A stretch of DNA of 32,544 nucleotides, from the NCBI GenBank assembly GCA_003136095.1, contig PNBO01000217.1, positions 37,184 to 69,727 on the forward strand, given 5' to 3'. Position numbers and translations under genes: made by a program. Each line of letters begins with the position of its first letter. Position 1 is the stretch's first letter. This stretch comes from Myxococcales bacterium (lineage in GTDB: Bacteria; Myxococcota_A; Polyangia; Fen-1088). The notes below the pieces were generated by a model, which worked only from the letters and a program-made list of their open reading frames with translations, was not told the origin of the DNA and ran no database searches. Shown here in pieces: positions 1 through 7,207 of this stretch.

Positions 1-902
1 GCGATGGCGTCAACGATGCGCCTGCGCTCCGTCAGGCCGAAGTCGGCATCGCCGTCAGCTCCGCGACCGACGTTGCCAAGGGTGCAGCGAGCGTCGTCCT
101 GACCGAGGCGGGGCTGACCAACATCGTGGCACTGGTCGAGCAGGGGCGGACGATCTACCAGCGCATCTTAACGTGGATCGTCAACAAGATCAGCCGAACC
201 ATCCTGAAGGCGGCCTTCGTAGCCATTGCCTTCGTGGTGACCGGCAAGTTCGTCGTCTCCGCCTTGGCAATGCTGCTGCTGGTCTTCTTGACGGACTTTG
301 CGAAGATCTCCCTAGCTACGGACCACGTCCGGTCGTCCAAGAGGCCGGAAACCTGGAATATCGGGGGATTCATCACGGTGTCCATCGTGCTTGGAATCGC
401 AATGCTCGCCGAGACGCTATTCCTCTTGTGGATCGGATGGGCGCGTTTCGGTTTGGCGAGCAACAACAATGCCCTCACCACCTTCAGTTTCCTGACGCTG
501 CTCTACTTCGCCGTATTCTCCATCGTGTCCGCGCGAGAGCGGAACTGGTTTTGGTCGACGGTACCCAGCAAGACCTTCCTGCTAGCCCTTGCAGCCGATG
601 CGCTCACGGGCACCGTCCTGACCTTCGTCGGTCTCCCGGGCCTCGTGCCATTGCCTTGGACGCAAACGCTTGCGATCTTTACCTATGCCATGGTCTCTTG
701 CCTGGTCGTGAACGACGCCGTGAAGGTTGCGATGATCAAGTGGCGCGTCGTGAACGCCGTGGTCAAGAAACCAGCGGATGTGACTCCACAGATCGCCAAG
801 CGCGCCTATGAGCTGTACGAACAACGAGGCCGCCAAGAAGGCAAAGCTGCTGAGGACTGGGGGCAGGCGGAACGGGAGATTCGGAAAGGGGAAGAGGGAT
901 GA
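1..902 (+). CDS. Cation/proton-translocating P-type ATPase, C-terminal part (5' end outside window)
   Basis: The reading frame is open from the left edge (first full codon at 3) and gives 299 visible residues. It begins inside the hallmark P-type ATPase hinge motif (G)DGVNDAPAL. A stretch typical of P3A plasma-membrane H+-ATPase-like enzymes follows (VVLTEAGLTNIV, then RTIYQRI). After that come several hydrophobic segments forming the C-terminal membrane helices, with the motif SCLVVNDAVKV near the end. The phosphorylation (DKTGT) and nucleotide-binding domains lie upstream of the window, so ion specificity cannot be read; proton efflux is the best guess from the C-terminal sequence. The stop codon overlaps the ATG of the stress protein gene (ATGA), so the two are probably co-translated. 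A decayed copy of its last membrane segment lies at 1503-1613. Confidence 0.9.
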   Translation, partial: DGVNDAPALRQAEVGIAVSSATDVAKGAASVVLTEAGLTNIVALVEQGRTIYQRILTWIVNKISRTILKAAFVAIAFVVTGKFVVSALAMLLLVFLTDFAKISLATDHVRSSKRPETWNIGGFITVSIVLGIAMLAETLFLLWIGWARFGLASNNNALTTFSFLTLLYFAVFSIVSARERNWFWSTVPSKTFLLALAADALTGTVLTFVGLPGLVPLPWTQTLAIFTYAMVSCLVVNDAVKVAMIKWRVVNAVVKKPADVTPQIAKRAYELYEQRGRQEGKAAEDWGQAEREIRKGEEG

Positions 903-1429
903 AGATCAATTCGAAGGATTTCCGCGTGCGGCCCAGAGAGGACGAGGCCAATGCGTCGATGTTCTCGGTCGTACTGACCGCAGTGGACGGATCCGAACGG
1001 TCGGCGGGAGTCTTGCGCGCGGCCGCTGAGATTGCGCGCCGGTGCAATGGTCGCGTTCACCTCTACCGTTCCGTCACGATCCCGCAAGAGTTTCCCGCGG
1101 CTGCCCGGATGCCGCTTGACAAACTGCCAGCAATCCTGGTCGAAGAGGCGCGCCGTGAGCTACAGGCTCTGGCCTCTGGCTACCCGGACGTCGTGATAGA
1201 GGAGCCATCAATGACCGAGCCTCCACAGGCGTGGCGAGGCATCCTTGAGACTGGGGCTCGTCTGGATGCGGATCTGATCGTGCTCGGCAGCCACGGGTAC
1301 GGCGGGTGGGATCGAGTGTTGGGCACGACCGCCGCCAACGTCGTCAATCGCGCGCATCGGAATGTTCTCGTCGTCCATGATCGGCCGCTGGTACCAGGGA
1401 TGGAGGTGTCGAAGGGCGATCCAGGGTAA
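899..1429 (+). CDS. Universal stress protein (UspA family)
   Basis: A 176-residue single-domain protein. The core begins around residue 21 (MFSVVLTAVDGSE), the usual USP beta-1 strand with the nucleotide-contacting Asp. The C-terminal part carries the glycine signature GSHGYGGWDRVLGT at residues 130-143 and ends with the expected NVLVVHDRP strand. The glycine spacing is G-x2-G-x8-G-T, one residue shorter than the usual ATP-binding pattern, so ATP binding is likely but not certain. About 20 residues precede the domain; a shorter version starting at residue 21 is possible. The ATG overlaps the TGA of the P-type ATPase, which points to coupled expression. Pairing of USPs with cation pumps is common, and the role is probably stress-linked modulation. 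Confidence 0.9.
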   Translation: MKINSKDFRVRPREDEANASMFSVVLTAVDGSERSAGVLRAAAEIARRCNGRVHLYRSVTIPQEFPAAARMPLDKLPAILVEEARRELQALASGYPDVVIEEPSMTEPPQAWRGILETGARLDADLIVLGSHGYGGWDRVLGTTAANVVNRAHRNVLVVHDRPLVPGMEVSKGDPG

Positions 1430-1499
1430 CAGCCCTCGACTTGAACTGGGGCGCCCGCGTTGGCACGTCCGTAAGTCATACAATCGCCCTCTGGGCAGG

Positions 1500-1613
1500 C
1501 GATTGCCTTGGTCGCAGACGCTCATGATTTTCGCCTATGCCATGGTCTCGTGTTTGGTCGTAAACGATGCCGTGAAGGTTATGATGATCGGATGGCGGTC
1601 ACCTCTTCTATGA
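1500..1613 (+). pseudogene. Remnant of a second P-type ATPase C-terminus
   Basis: From 1503 the frame reads LPWSQTLMIFAYAMVSCLVV and continues NDAVKVMMIGWR. This matches the last membrane segment of the upstream ATPase (codons 651-746) at 27 of 32 residues. The similarity stops abruptly on both sides. The frame ends at a TGA (1611-1613) before the hydrophilic tail found in the real gene, and upstream codons show no ATPase sequence. It is therefore a fragment of a duplicated or recombined ATPase gene, not a functional gene. The rest of the 1430-1769 gap holds no recognisable gene, only a short hairpin (CGGG/CCCG) near 1715-1727. Confidence 0.75.
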
Positions 1614-1769
1614 CCCTTCGGCAGGGGAGATCTCATGGGTCGCCAAGTTGGAGCCAGTTCCGCTGCGTTGGATTCGCGAACCCTTTCGGCATCGGCTTGT
1701 CTCTAACAAGATGAACGGGTCAGACCCGCTCATGCGGTGATTCCTGACCAGGATGAAGGGAAGGTTGCC

Positions 1770-1982
1770 ATGTCACGCTTGCTTGCGAAGAATGAGCATT
1801 TTGTCGACCGCGCGCTGCGCGTTGCGCTCGGGCTCGGGTTGCTCGGCCTGACGTTTCTGGGGCCGCACACCGCCCTCGGCTATCTTGGCCTTATTCCGCT
1901 GGCCACGGGGCTATGGGGTAGCTGCCCGGTGTATTCGCTCCTGGGCCTCTCCACCTGCCGCGTGCCCGCGAACAAGGGCTAA
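1770..1982 (+). CDS. DUF2892 (YgaP-type) small inner-membrane protein
   Basis: A 70-residue protein. It opens MSRLLAKNEHFVDRALRVALG, followed by two hydrophobic helices (about residues 18-34 and 38-55) and the motif GSCPVYSLLGLSTC near the end. This is the pattern of DUF2892 proteins, which occur alone or fused to rhodanese domains such as YgaP. The ATG at 1770 is chosen because GAAGGGAAGG lies just upstream (1755-1764); an in-frame GTG at 1737 lacks a ribosome site. The C-terminal Cys pair is usual in the family. The rhodanese genes nearby fit a role in sulfane-sulfur handling, but the molecular function is not known. Confidence 0.8.
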   Translation: MSRLLAKNEHFVDRALRVALGLGLLGLTFLGPHTALGYLGLIPLATGLWGSCPVYSLLGLSTCRVPANKG

Positions 1983-1987
1983 TCCGG

Positions 1988-2617
1988 TCAGGTTCCGAAA
2001 ACGAAGAAATACTGGTACGGAAGCAACTCGAGCTCGCGCTGCACCCGAAGGCCCGCGGCGTGGATCTGCGCAAGGCACTCATCGCGCGCAAGTTTGTGGT
2101 CCACGGGCGGTCCCACGGGCAGCTCGCGTTTGTGGAAGTCGATGATCGCCACGCGGCCACCGGGCCGGAGTGAGGTTCGCAGACGCCGAAGGTAAGCGGC
2201 CTTCTCCGGGACATGGTGAAACGCGTTCACCGTCAGGATGAGGTCGCACGTGGCTGGCGGAATCAGCGGGTCCAGGGGCTGGCCCAGGACCGGCGTGAGG
2301 TTGTGCACTCCCGCGCTCGTCGCGCGTTCGCGCAGCAGGGAGAGCAACTGCGGTTCCACGTCGATGGCGTAGACCCAGGCAGCCAGCTTTGCCAGGCGGA
2401 GCGCGAAATAGCCGGTCCCCGTCCCGATCTCGCACACCACGCTTGCCTGGGTGATGCCCAGGGCAGCCAGGACGACATCGGGCCGTTGCCACTCGTCACG
2501 ACCCGGATCGTCCAGTCTGGCGATGTACTCTTTCAAGTCCTCGGGATTGCCGTGGTGATCGCGATGCTCGTCGGTGCTCATGGCGAAGATATTGGTCGAT
2601 CGCGTCTCCAATGTCAT
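1988..2617 (-). CDS. Class I SAM-dependent methyltransferase
   Basis: A 209-residue protein with a Rossmann-type methyltransferase domain. Motif I is VVCEIGTGTGYFALRLAK (about residues 60-77). The acidic residue ending beta-2 is in YAIDVEPQ, motif III is in CDLILTVNAFHHVPE, and a post-motif reads LRPGGRVAIIDF. Alternative starts exist at 2617 (weak AGGA upstream) and 2581 (MSTDEHRDHHGN); the longer form is given. It shares its domain layout and C-terminal signature (LLPYQxFxVF) with the lipoprotein methyltransferase at 9095-9925, so the two are paralogs. The substrate is unknown. The rhodanese/thioredoxin setting makes thiol, sulfide or metalloid methylation conceivable, but nothing in the sequence proves it. 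It converges with the DUF2892 gene, with only 5 bp between stops. Confidence 0.85.
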   Translation of the reverse strand: MTLETRSTNIFAMSTDEHRDHHGNPEDLKEYIARLDDPGRDEWQRPDVVLAALGITQASVVCEIGTGTGYFALRLAKLAAWVYAIDVEPQLLSLLRERATSAGVHNLTPVLGQPLDPLIPPATCDLILTVNAFHHVPEKAAYLRRLRTSLRPGGRVAIIDFHKRELPVGPPVDHKLARDECLAQIHAAGLRVQRELELLPYQYFFVFGT

Positions 2618-2679
2618 GCCCGTCCTGGCGAATCCCCCGGTCCCGTGCGAACATTCACGCGATTGGAGGAGGTGTTCTC

Positions 2680-3030
2680 ATGAAATCTATCTCAGCAATG
2701 GTGGCGGTCTTCGCCTTCCTGACCCTGACGTTCGCGTGCCGCGCCGGGGGCGCCGATGCCGCGGTCGTGCGCGAAAAGATCAAGGCCGGCGCGCTGGTGG
2801 TCGACGTGCGTACGCCGGCCGAGTTCGCGTCGGGAGCCTATCAGGGCGCGATCAACATTCCCCTCGACCAGGTGGAGAAGCGATTGGCCGACTTTGGCGC
2901 CCGTAAGCATGCCATCGTCGTCTACTGCCGCACGGGGAATCGCAGCGGGCAGGCCAAGGTTATCCTGGAGAAGAACGGATTCTCCGACGTGACCAACGGC
3001 GGCGGGCTCAAGGACATGCCCCCCCGCTGA
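2680..3030 (+). CDS. Exported single-domain rhodanese (sulfurtransferase)
   Basis: A 116-residue protein. An N-terminal hydrophobic signal (residues 1-20) ends in LTFAC, so it is either secreted or a lipoprotein with an atypical lipobox. A compact PspE-type rhodanese domain follows: VVDVRTPAEF at about 40-49 and the active-site loop CRTGNR with Cys83. The ATG at 2680 is fixed by a strong GGAGGAGG at 2665-2672. Rhodaneses move sulfane sulfur from thiosulfate or persulfides to thiol acceptors; an exported copy would act in the periplasm. It is one of three rhodanese domains within 4 kb, together with a CoA-disulfide-reductase-type enzyme and thioredoxin, which suggests a persulfide/thiosulfate pathway. 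Confidence 0.9.
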   Translation: MKSISAMVAVFAFLTLTFACRAGGADAAVVREKIKAGALVVDVRTPAEFASGAYQGAINIPLDQVEKRLADFGARKHAIVVYCRTGNRSGQAKVILEKNGFSDVTNGGGLKDMPPR

Positions 3031-3051
3031 CGAATCCGCGAAAATCCCCGA

Positions 3052-3891
3052 CTAGACGGTGGGTCCCTCTTTCAGCGCTTCACGAACCGCGAGGCGCAGG
3101 GATTCTTGCACATGCGGGGGCACCGAGGGCGTGGGCAAGGAGCTGCACACGGCCAAGGTACGTTTGAGCGAATCACAGAGGCCCTTGCAATGAGGACAGC
3201 CATCCACGTGGCGTTCCATCTCCGCGCATAGCTCGGGACTGACTTCCGCTTCCAGCTTCTTGGAGAGCAGCGTCAGCACGTCGGGGCAAGTTGGCGTCGC
3301 GGGTTCGCTCGGCTCGCCCACCACGGGCCGCAGCCGCTCGCGCAGCGACAAACGCGCTCGGTGCAGCCGGCTCTTGACGGCAGACACGCTCAGACCAGTC
3401 ACCTTCGCCACCTCGGGCGCCGAAAGGCCCTCGATGTCGCGTAGAAGCACGATTTCCCGCGCCTCTGGTTCCATTTCATCCAGAGCCGCGGCCACGATTT
3501 CCCTTGCCTCGCGCCCGAGCAGCAGCTGCTCTGGACCGAGCTCCGGCTCGAACGCCTTCTCCGCCACGGCCCGGTCGAGCGGATCATGCCTGGCGGGGGC
3601 GCCCTTGGTGCGACGGCGCTTCTTGATGCAGAAGCTGCGCGCCACCGTGTAGAGCCAGGTCGAGATCGATGCATCGCCGCGAAAGTCGCGCAAGCTGCGG
3701 ACTGCGGCCAGCAGGGTGTCTTGCGCGACGTCCTTGGCGTCTTCGGGGTCGCCACACATCTTCATGCCGAAGCCGAACACCCGCTGTTGATGTTTCTCGA
3801 GGAGCGTGGCCAGGGCTTCGCGGTCACCACCCCGCGCTGCCTGCAACAGCCGCTGGTCGTGAGCGCTGGTGGCGGCTTCTTGTCCGTTCAT
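3052..3891 (-). CDS. ECF-type RNA polymerase sigma factor with C-terminal Cys-rich (CorE-like) domain
   Basis: A 279-residue sigma-70 family protein, about 80-100 residues longer than an ordinary ECF sigma. Region 2 spans about 16-90 (DAKDVAQDTLLAAVRSL, then STWLYTVARS). Region 4 spans about 130-185, ending in the helix-turn-helix LSVSAVKSRLHRAR. The extra C-terminal part holds six cysteines and one histidine in a pattern resembling an anti-sigma zinc-binding domain: Cys202, Cys222, His228, Cys232, Cys235, Cys239 and Cys249 (HVDGCPHCKGLC). In Myxococcus xanthus CorE (ECF44 group) a comparable domain senses copper redox state directly and replaces a separate anti-sigma factor. No anti-sigma gene adjoins this one. 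A metal- or redox-sensing sigma is therefore likely, perhaps serving the neighbouring thiol genes and the CDF transporter; those targets are inference. Confidence 0.88.
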   Translation of the reverse strand: MNGQEAATSAHDQRLLQAARGGDREALATLLEKHQQRVFGFGMKMCGDPEDAKDVAQDTLLAAVRSLRDFRGDASISTWLYTVARSFCIKKRRRTKGAPARHDPLDRAVAEKAFEPELGPEQLLLGREAREIVAAALDEMEPEAREIVLLRDIEGLSAPEVAKVTGLSVSAVKSRLHRARLSLRERLRPVVGEPSEPATPTCPDVLTLLSKKLEAEVSPELCAEMERHVDGCPHCKGLCDSLKRTLAVCSSLPTPSVPPHVQESLRLAVREALKEGPTV

Positions 3892-4014
3892 GACGCAATC
3901 CTAGCGCAAGTTCGGCGGTTGGCCCGCCTTCGCGCCCCCTCGGGTTCTTGCCGCATCGATTTCCGAACCCTTTCTGACCGCAGGTGGCTCCAAGGGTGTG
4001 AGAGGGGCTCGAAC

Positions 4015-4149
4015 ATGGCGATCATGGAGCTCGGACAGGAAAACTTCGGGATCACCGTGGAAAATGGCATCGTCTTGGTGGACGGGTGGGCGCCCTGGTG
4101 CGGACCGTGTCGGGTCTTTGCCCCGATCTTCTCTATCGTACGAACATGA
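4015..4149 (+). pseudogene. Truncated thioredoxin (first ~40 residues, CGPC intact)
   Basis: A 44-residue frame that reads like the start of a thioredoxin, including the active site WAPWCGPCRVF, and then ends after PIFSIVRT. It aligns closely with the first 38 residues of the full-length thioredoxin at 7654-8028, except that the usual DFWAP is DGWAP. The central sheet and the cis-Pro loop are missing, so a functional thioredoxin fold is not possible. Its TGA overlaps the ATG of the disulfide reductase (ATGA). A purine-rich ribosome site (GAGAGGGG, about 4000-4007) precedes its start, whereas the reductase has none. The stub may therefore survive because translating it delivers ribosomes to the downstream gene. 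Confidence 0.75.
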
Positions 4150-5804
4150 AGACAAGAATCGTCATCATCGGGGGCGTCGCGGGGGGCGCAACAGCCGCGG
4201 CGCGGGCTCGCCGCATCAGCGAAGAGGCCGACATCACCGTCGTCGAGCGTGGGCCCTACGTCTCGTACGCCAACTGCGGGCTGCCGTACTTCATCTCGCG
4301 CGACATCGAGAAACGCTCCGAGCTGCTCTTGCAGACACCCGAGGGGTTCGATGCCCGCTACGGCGTGCGCGTGTTGCTTGAAACCGAGGCCATCGAGATC
4401 GATCGCTCTGGCAAGAGAGTCCTCGTGCGTGGCAAGGACGGCGAGTCGTGGCTGGCCTACGACAAGCTCATCCTCGCCCAGGGCGGAAATCCGATCACGC
4501 CTGCCATGCCCGGGGCCGACGCGCCCTACGTCTTCAAGCTGTGGACGGTCCCAGACATGGACCGCATGCACGCCACCATCGAGAAGGACAAGCCGCGCAC
4601 CGCCGTCGTGGTCGGAGGTGGGTTCATCGGTCTGGAGATGGCCGAGGCGCTGAAGAAGCGCGGACTGGCGACGACCGTGGTCGAGCTCTTGCCAAGCGTC
4701 ATGGCCACCATGGATCCGGAGTTTGGTCACCAGATCGCCTCGGTGCTGGCAGAGAACGGCGTGAAGGTCCTGACCTCCGTGAAGGTCGAATCGATTGACG
4801 ACCGAGCCGTCGTGCTCGGTGATGGGCGCCGTCTGCCCGCGGATCTCGTGCTGTTCTCCGTCGGGGTTCGGCCAGAGCTGGCGCTGGCACGCAAGGCGGG
4901 CCTCGAGATCGGGCCAAGCGGTGGACTCCTGGTCGATGACCACCTGCGCACGACCGACCCCGACATCTATGCCGCCGGCGACATGCTTGAAGTTCTGCAC
5001 AAAGTCTCGGGCCGGCGCGTGCGCGTGCCGCTCGCGGGTCCGGCCAATCGCCAGGGGCGCATCGCGGCCTCGAATGCGCTGGGCCTGGACATGCGCTACA
5101 GCGGCGCGCTCGGTACCAGCGCGGTCAAGATATTCGAGGCTACCGCGGCCATGACGGGTCTGTCCGAGCGCGCCGCGCGCGAGGCCGGTTTCGCCGTCGG
5201 CGTCGCGGTCATCTACAAGGGCCACCACGCCGGCTACTACCCGGGCGCCGAGGAGCTGTCGCTCAAGCTCGTCTATGATAAGAAGTCCGCTCGTCTGCTC
5301 GGCGCCCAGGCATTCGGCCGGGCCGGTGTCGACAAGCGCATCGACGTGATTGCGACCGCGCTGGCCGGAAAGCTCACGCTACAGGATCTGGCCGAGCTCG
5401 ACCTCGCGTACGCGCCGCCCTACTCCACCGCCAACGACCCGGTCAACCTGGCCGCGTTCATCGGCCTCAACGACCTCTCGGGATTCAGCCCGCTGGTGTC
5501 GGCGGCGGAGCTGAAGGCCGAGCTGGCGAAGGCCGAGCCACCGCTCGTGCTCGATGTCCGGACCCTGCGCGAATATGAGATGTCGCATCTCGATGGAGCC
5601 ATGCACATTCCCGTCGACGACCTACGATTCGAGAGCGATCGCCTGCCCAGAAACCAGCGCGTCCTCGTGTACTGTCGGTCGGGTTTCCGCGCACACTTGG
5701 CCGTCCGCATGCTCAAGGAGAAGGGCTTCGCCGACGTCGCCAACGTCACCGGCGGGCACCTCGCCATGCTTGCGGAGGGCGGCTTCAACTTGGAGACAAC
5801 GTGA
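4146..5804 (+). CDS. CoA-disulfide reductase-type flavoprotein with C-terminal rhodanese domain
   Basis: A 552-residue fusion. The N-terminus is a pyridine-nucleotide-disulfide oxidoreductase: FAD motif IVIIGGVAGGATAAARARR at residues 5-23, the single active-site cysteine in SYANCGLPY (Cys44), an NAD(P)H motif VVVGGGFIGLEMAEAL near 155-170, and a second FAD contact in DIYAAGDM. The dimerisation domain follows, and a rhodanese domain from about 455 has the loop CRSGFR with Cys at about 510. This is the CoADR-RHD architecture. Such enzymes reduce CoA disulfides, CoA persulfides or polysulfide. The ATG at 4146 is chosen because the FAD motif starts directly after it; the longer frame back to 4086 runs through the thioredoxin stub in another phase. 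No ribosome site is visible. Confidence 0.93.
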   Translation: MKTRIVIIGGVAGGATAAARARRISEEADITVVERGPYVSYANCGLPYFISRDIEKRSELLLQTPEGFDARYGVRVLLETEAIEIDRSGKRVLVRGKDGESWLAYDKLILAQGGNPITPAMPGADAPYVFKLWTVPDMDRMHATIEKDKPRTAVVVGGGFIGLEMAEALKKRGLATTVVELLPSVMATMDPEFGHQIASVLAENGVKVLTSVKVESIDDRAVVLGDGRRLPADLVLFSVGVRPELALARKAGLEIGPSGGLLVDDHLRTTDPDIYAAGDMLEVLHKVSGRRVRVPLAGPANRQGRIAASNALGLDMRYSGALGTSAVKIFEATAAMTGLSERAAREAGFAVGVAVIYKGHHAGYYPGAEELSLKLVYDKKSARLLGAQAFGRAGVDKRIDVIATALAGKLTLQDLAELDLAYAPPYSTANDPVNLAAFIGLNDLSGFSPLVSAAELKAELAKAEPPLVLDVRTLREYEMSHLDGAMHIPVDDLRFESDRLPRNQRVLVYCRSGFRAHLAVRMLKEKGFADVANVTGGHLAMLAEGGFNLETT

Positions 5805-5822
5805 ACTGGACGATTAGACAAA

Positions 5823-5839
5823 GGACCCTGAGAGGGTCC
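5823..5839 (+). other. Short RNA hairpin between reductase and rhodanese genes
   Basis: GGACCCT (5823-5829) and AGGGTCC (5833-5839) form a perfect 7-bp stem with a 3-nt loop. It lies 18 nt after the reductase stop. No T-run follows, so it is not a classical terminator. It could be a processing site or partial attenuator before the next rhodanese gene, or it may have no function. Confidence 0.35.
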
Positions 5840-5895
5840 CTTAGACCCCCCGCGGGGAGTGGTGTCGGGCAAAGCCCGCCGCCACCCACGCGCTT

Positions 5896-6234
5896 ATGAC
5901 CTATCTCGCAATCGGCATCATCGCCGTCATCGTCCTCAAACGACTTCTTGGAGGTGGAAAAGTGGCATCGAGCATCGTGAAGCAAAAACTGGAATCCGGG
6001 GCCATGATCGTCGACGTCCGCACACCCGACGAATTCCGCGACGGCGCGTACCCTGGCGCGAAGAACATCCCGCTTTCCGACCTGAGCCGGCGGCTGGGGG
6101 AAATCCCCAAGGACAGGCCCGTGGTTCTCTACTGCGCCTCGGGCGCGCGCAGCTCGTCGGCCGCGCGGGCGATGAAGCAAGCTGGCTACTCCGACGTCAT
6201 CAACGCCGGCGGTCTCGCCGACATGCCTAGCTGA
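5896..6234 (+). CDS. Membrane-anchored rhodanese
   Basis: A 112-residue protein. A short hydrophobic helix (YLAIGIIAVIVL, residues 3-14) leads into a single rhodanese domain with VDVRTPDEF at 39-47, the active-site loop CASGARS (Cys80), and the C-terminal NAGGLADMP. The ATG at 5896 has no visible ribosome site. An in-frame GTG at 5962 has GGAGG seven bases upstream and would give a soluble protein without the helix, so the start is uncertain and two forms are possible. It resembles the exported rhodanese at 2680-3030 (shared VDVRTPxEF and GGLxDMP), so the pair probably arose by duplication and may relay sulfur on either side of the inner membrane. Confidence 0.85.
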   Translation: MTYLAIGIIAVIVLKRLLGGGKVASSIVKQKLESGAMIVDVRTPDEFRDGAYPGAKNIPLSDLSRRLGEIPKDRPVVLYCASGARSSSAARAMKQAGYSDVINAGGLADMPS

Positions 6235-6306
6235 GAGGACGAACGACTCTGCGGCCGGCGGTTCGCACGGGCGCCCCCGGGGAGGTGCTAGATTCCACAC
6301 CGAACG

Positions 6307-6759
6307 ATGGCCAATCACAGTGACACAGCCGAGGCTCTCTTCAAGCTGGGATACAACTGTGCCCAGGCGACGGCCGCCGCCTTCGCCGATGACTTTGGCC
6401 TCGAGACATCCTTCGTCTTGAAATCAATGGCGGGATTCGGCGCCGGCATGGGTGGTCTACGCGAAACCTGTGGCGCGGTCAGCGCCATGTCGTATCTCGC
6501 GGGCCTTCACATCGGAACCTACGCGCCTGACGACCTCACAACCAAGACCGCGCTCTACGATCTGGTCAAGAAGATGGTCCGGGAGTTCACCGAGCGGCAC
6601 GGCACCACGTCTTGTCGAGAGCTGCTCGAGAAAGCAGGCTGCTTGCCATCGCCCGATCCTTCGGAACGAACAGCGGAATACTACGCGGCACGCCCATGCG
6701 CCCGAATCGTCGCATCGGCGGCGGAGATCATCTCGAGCAGACTGCTACCGCCGCGCTGA
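6307..6759 (+). CDS. C_GCAxxG_C_C family redox-active protein
   Basis: A 150-residue, mostly helical protein with the conserved cysteine pattern of the C_GCAxxG_C_C family: GYNCAQA (Cys18), the glycine-rich GFGAGMGGLRETCGAVSA (Cys55), TTSCRELL (Cys103), Cys112 and RPCARIV (Cys131). The family is common in anaerobic and metal- or sulfur-metabolising bacteria and is thought to be redox-active, but no reaction is established. No signal peptide is present, so it is cytoplasmic. The nearest purine-rich stretch (GGGGAGG) lies about 20 nt upstream of the ATG, farther than usual. Its position behind three rhodanese-containing genes supports a role in thiol or sulfur electron transfer. Confidence 0.88.
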   Translation: MANHSDTAEALFKLGYNCAQATAAAFADDFGLETSFVLKSMAGFGAGMGGLRETCGAVSAMSYLAGLHIGTYAPDDLTTKTALYDLVKKMVREFTERHGTTSCRELLEKAGCLPSPDPSERTAEYYAARPCARIVASAAEIISSRLLPPR

Positions 6760-6775
6760 GGGCTCTGGCCATTTG

Positions 6776-7207
6776 CTAGGCGTCACCGCCCGACGCCTTC
6801 CTCAGGATGTCCCACAGATTCTTCACTACCGGCAGCTCTTCGATGACCGCGGTGGCGCCCAGGCGTTGCGCCCGAGTGGCGGTGGACAGGAACCCACCCG
6901 ACGGAATCAAGACCAGCGCGCGCGTGACGCCCGGAGAAGCGAGGCGCTGGGCGAGCTCGGCATCTTCCTTCTCCGCGAACAAACCGCCACACAAGACCAA
7001 GTCGAGCGGTTTGCCCGTGCGTTCGCTATTCTCGTCGAGGCGAAGGCGCATGTCCTTGGCATCGGCCGCTTCCAGGACTTCATGGCCCTGCAGCCGCAAC
7101 GCCGATGCGAGCCGCTCGCGCAGGCGCGAATCTGGCGCACCCACCAGGATGGAGAGGTGCTCGCCCCCTCCAGGTTCATCCGTCATGGCGGTGTTTGTGG
7201 ACATCAT
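6776..7207 (-). CDS. Degenerate response-regulator receiver domain protein
   Basis: A 143-residue protein starting at MMSTNTAM. Its only domain has the alternating pattern of a CheY-like receiver: LSILVGAPDSRLRERLASAL, then KPLDLVLCGGL, RALVLIPSGG and RLGATAVIEEL. Key residues are missing. The phosphoacceptor Asp position reads LVLCGG, and the conserved Lys near the end is replaced (IEELP). It is therefore probably a pseudo-receiver that binds a partner without phosphotransfer. The start at 7207 is chosen because the ATG overlaps the TGA of the FmdB-like gene (TGATG), so the two are translationally coupled. A shorter start at 7186 (MTDEPGGG) is possible. Confidence 0.65.
   Translation of the reverse strand: MMSTNTAMTDEPGGGEHLSILVGAPDSRLRERLASALRLQGHEVLEAADAKDMRLRLDENSERTGKPLDLVLCGGLFAEKEDAELAQRLASPGVTRALVLIPSGGFLSTATRAQRLGATAVIEELPVVKNLWDILRKASGGDA

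Noticed and set aside
1460-1475. TTGGCACG, a perfect -24 half of a sigma-54 promoter
   Set aside because: No GC at the required 10-bp distance (the place reads TAAGT), and it lies in a decayed stretch.
1491-1507. TGG-N9-TTGC spacing resembling a -24/-12 promoter
   Set aside because: Only the outer bases fit; the CACG part is lost and the sequence lies in the ATPase remnant.
3888-5228. Long antisense open frame of 446 residues opposite the disulfide reductase
   Set aside because: Its composition mirrors the codon bias of the real gene; the plus strand has clear FAD and rhodanese motifs, and no known domain appears on the minus strand.
5962-6234. Shorter rhodanese starting at GTG 5962 with a good ribosome site
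   Set aside because: Not discarded as an alternative, but the longer form adds a coherent membrane helix, so it is given as the main annotation.
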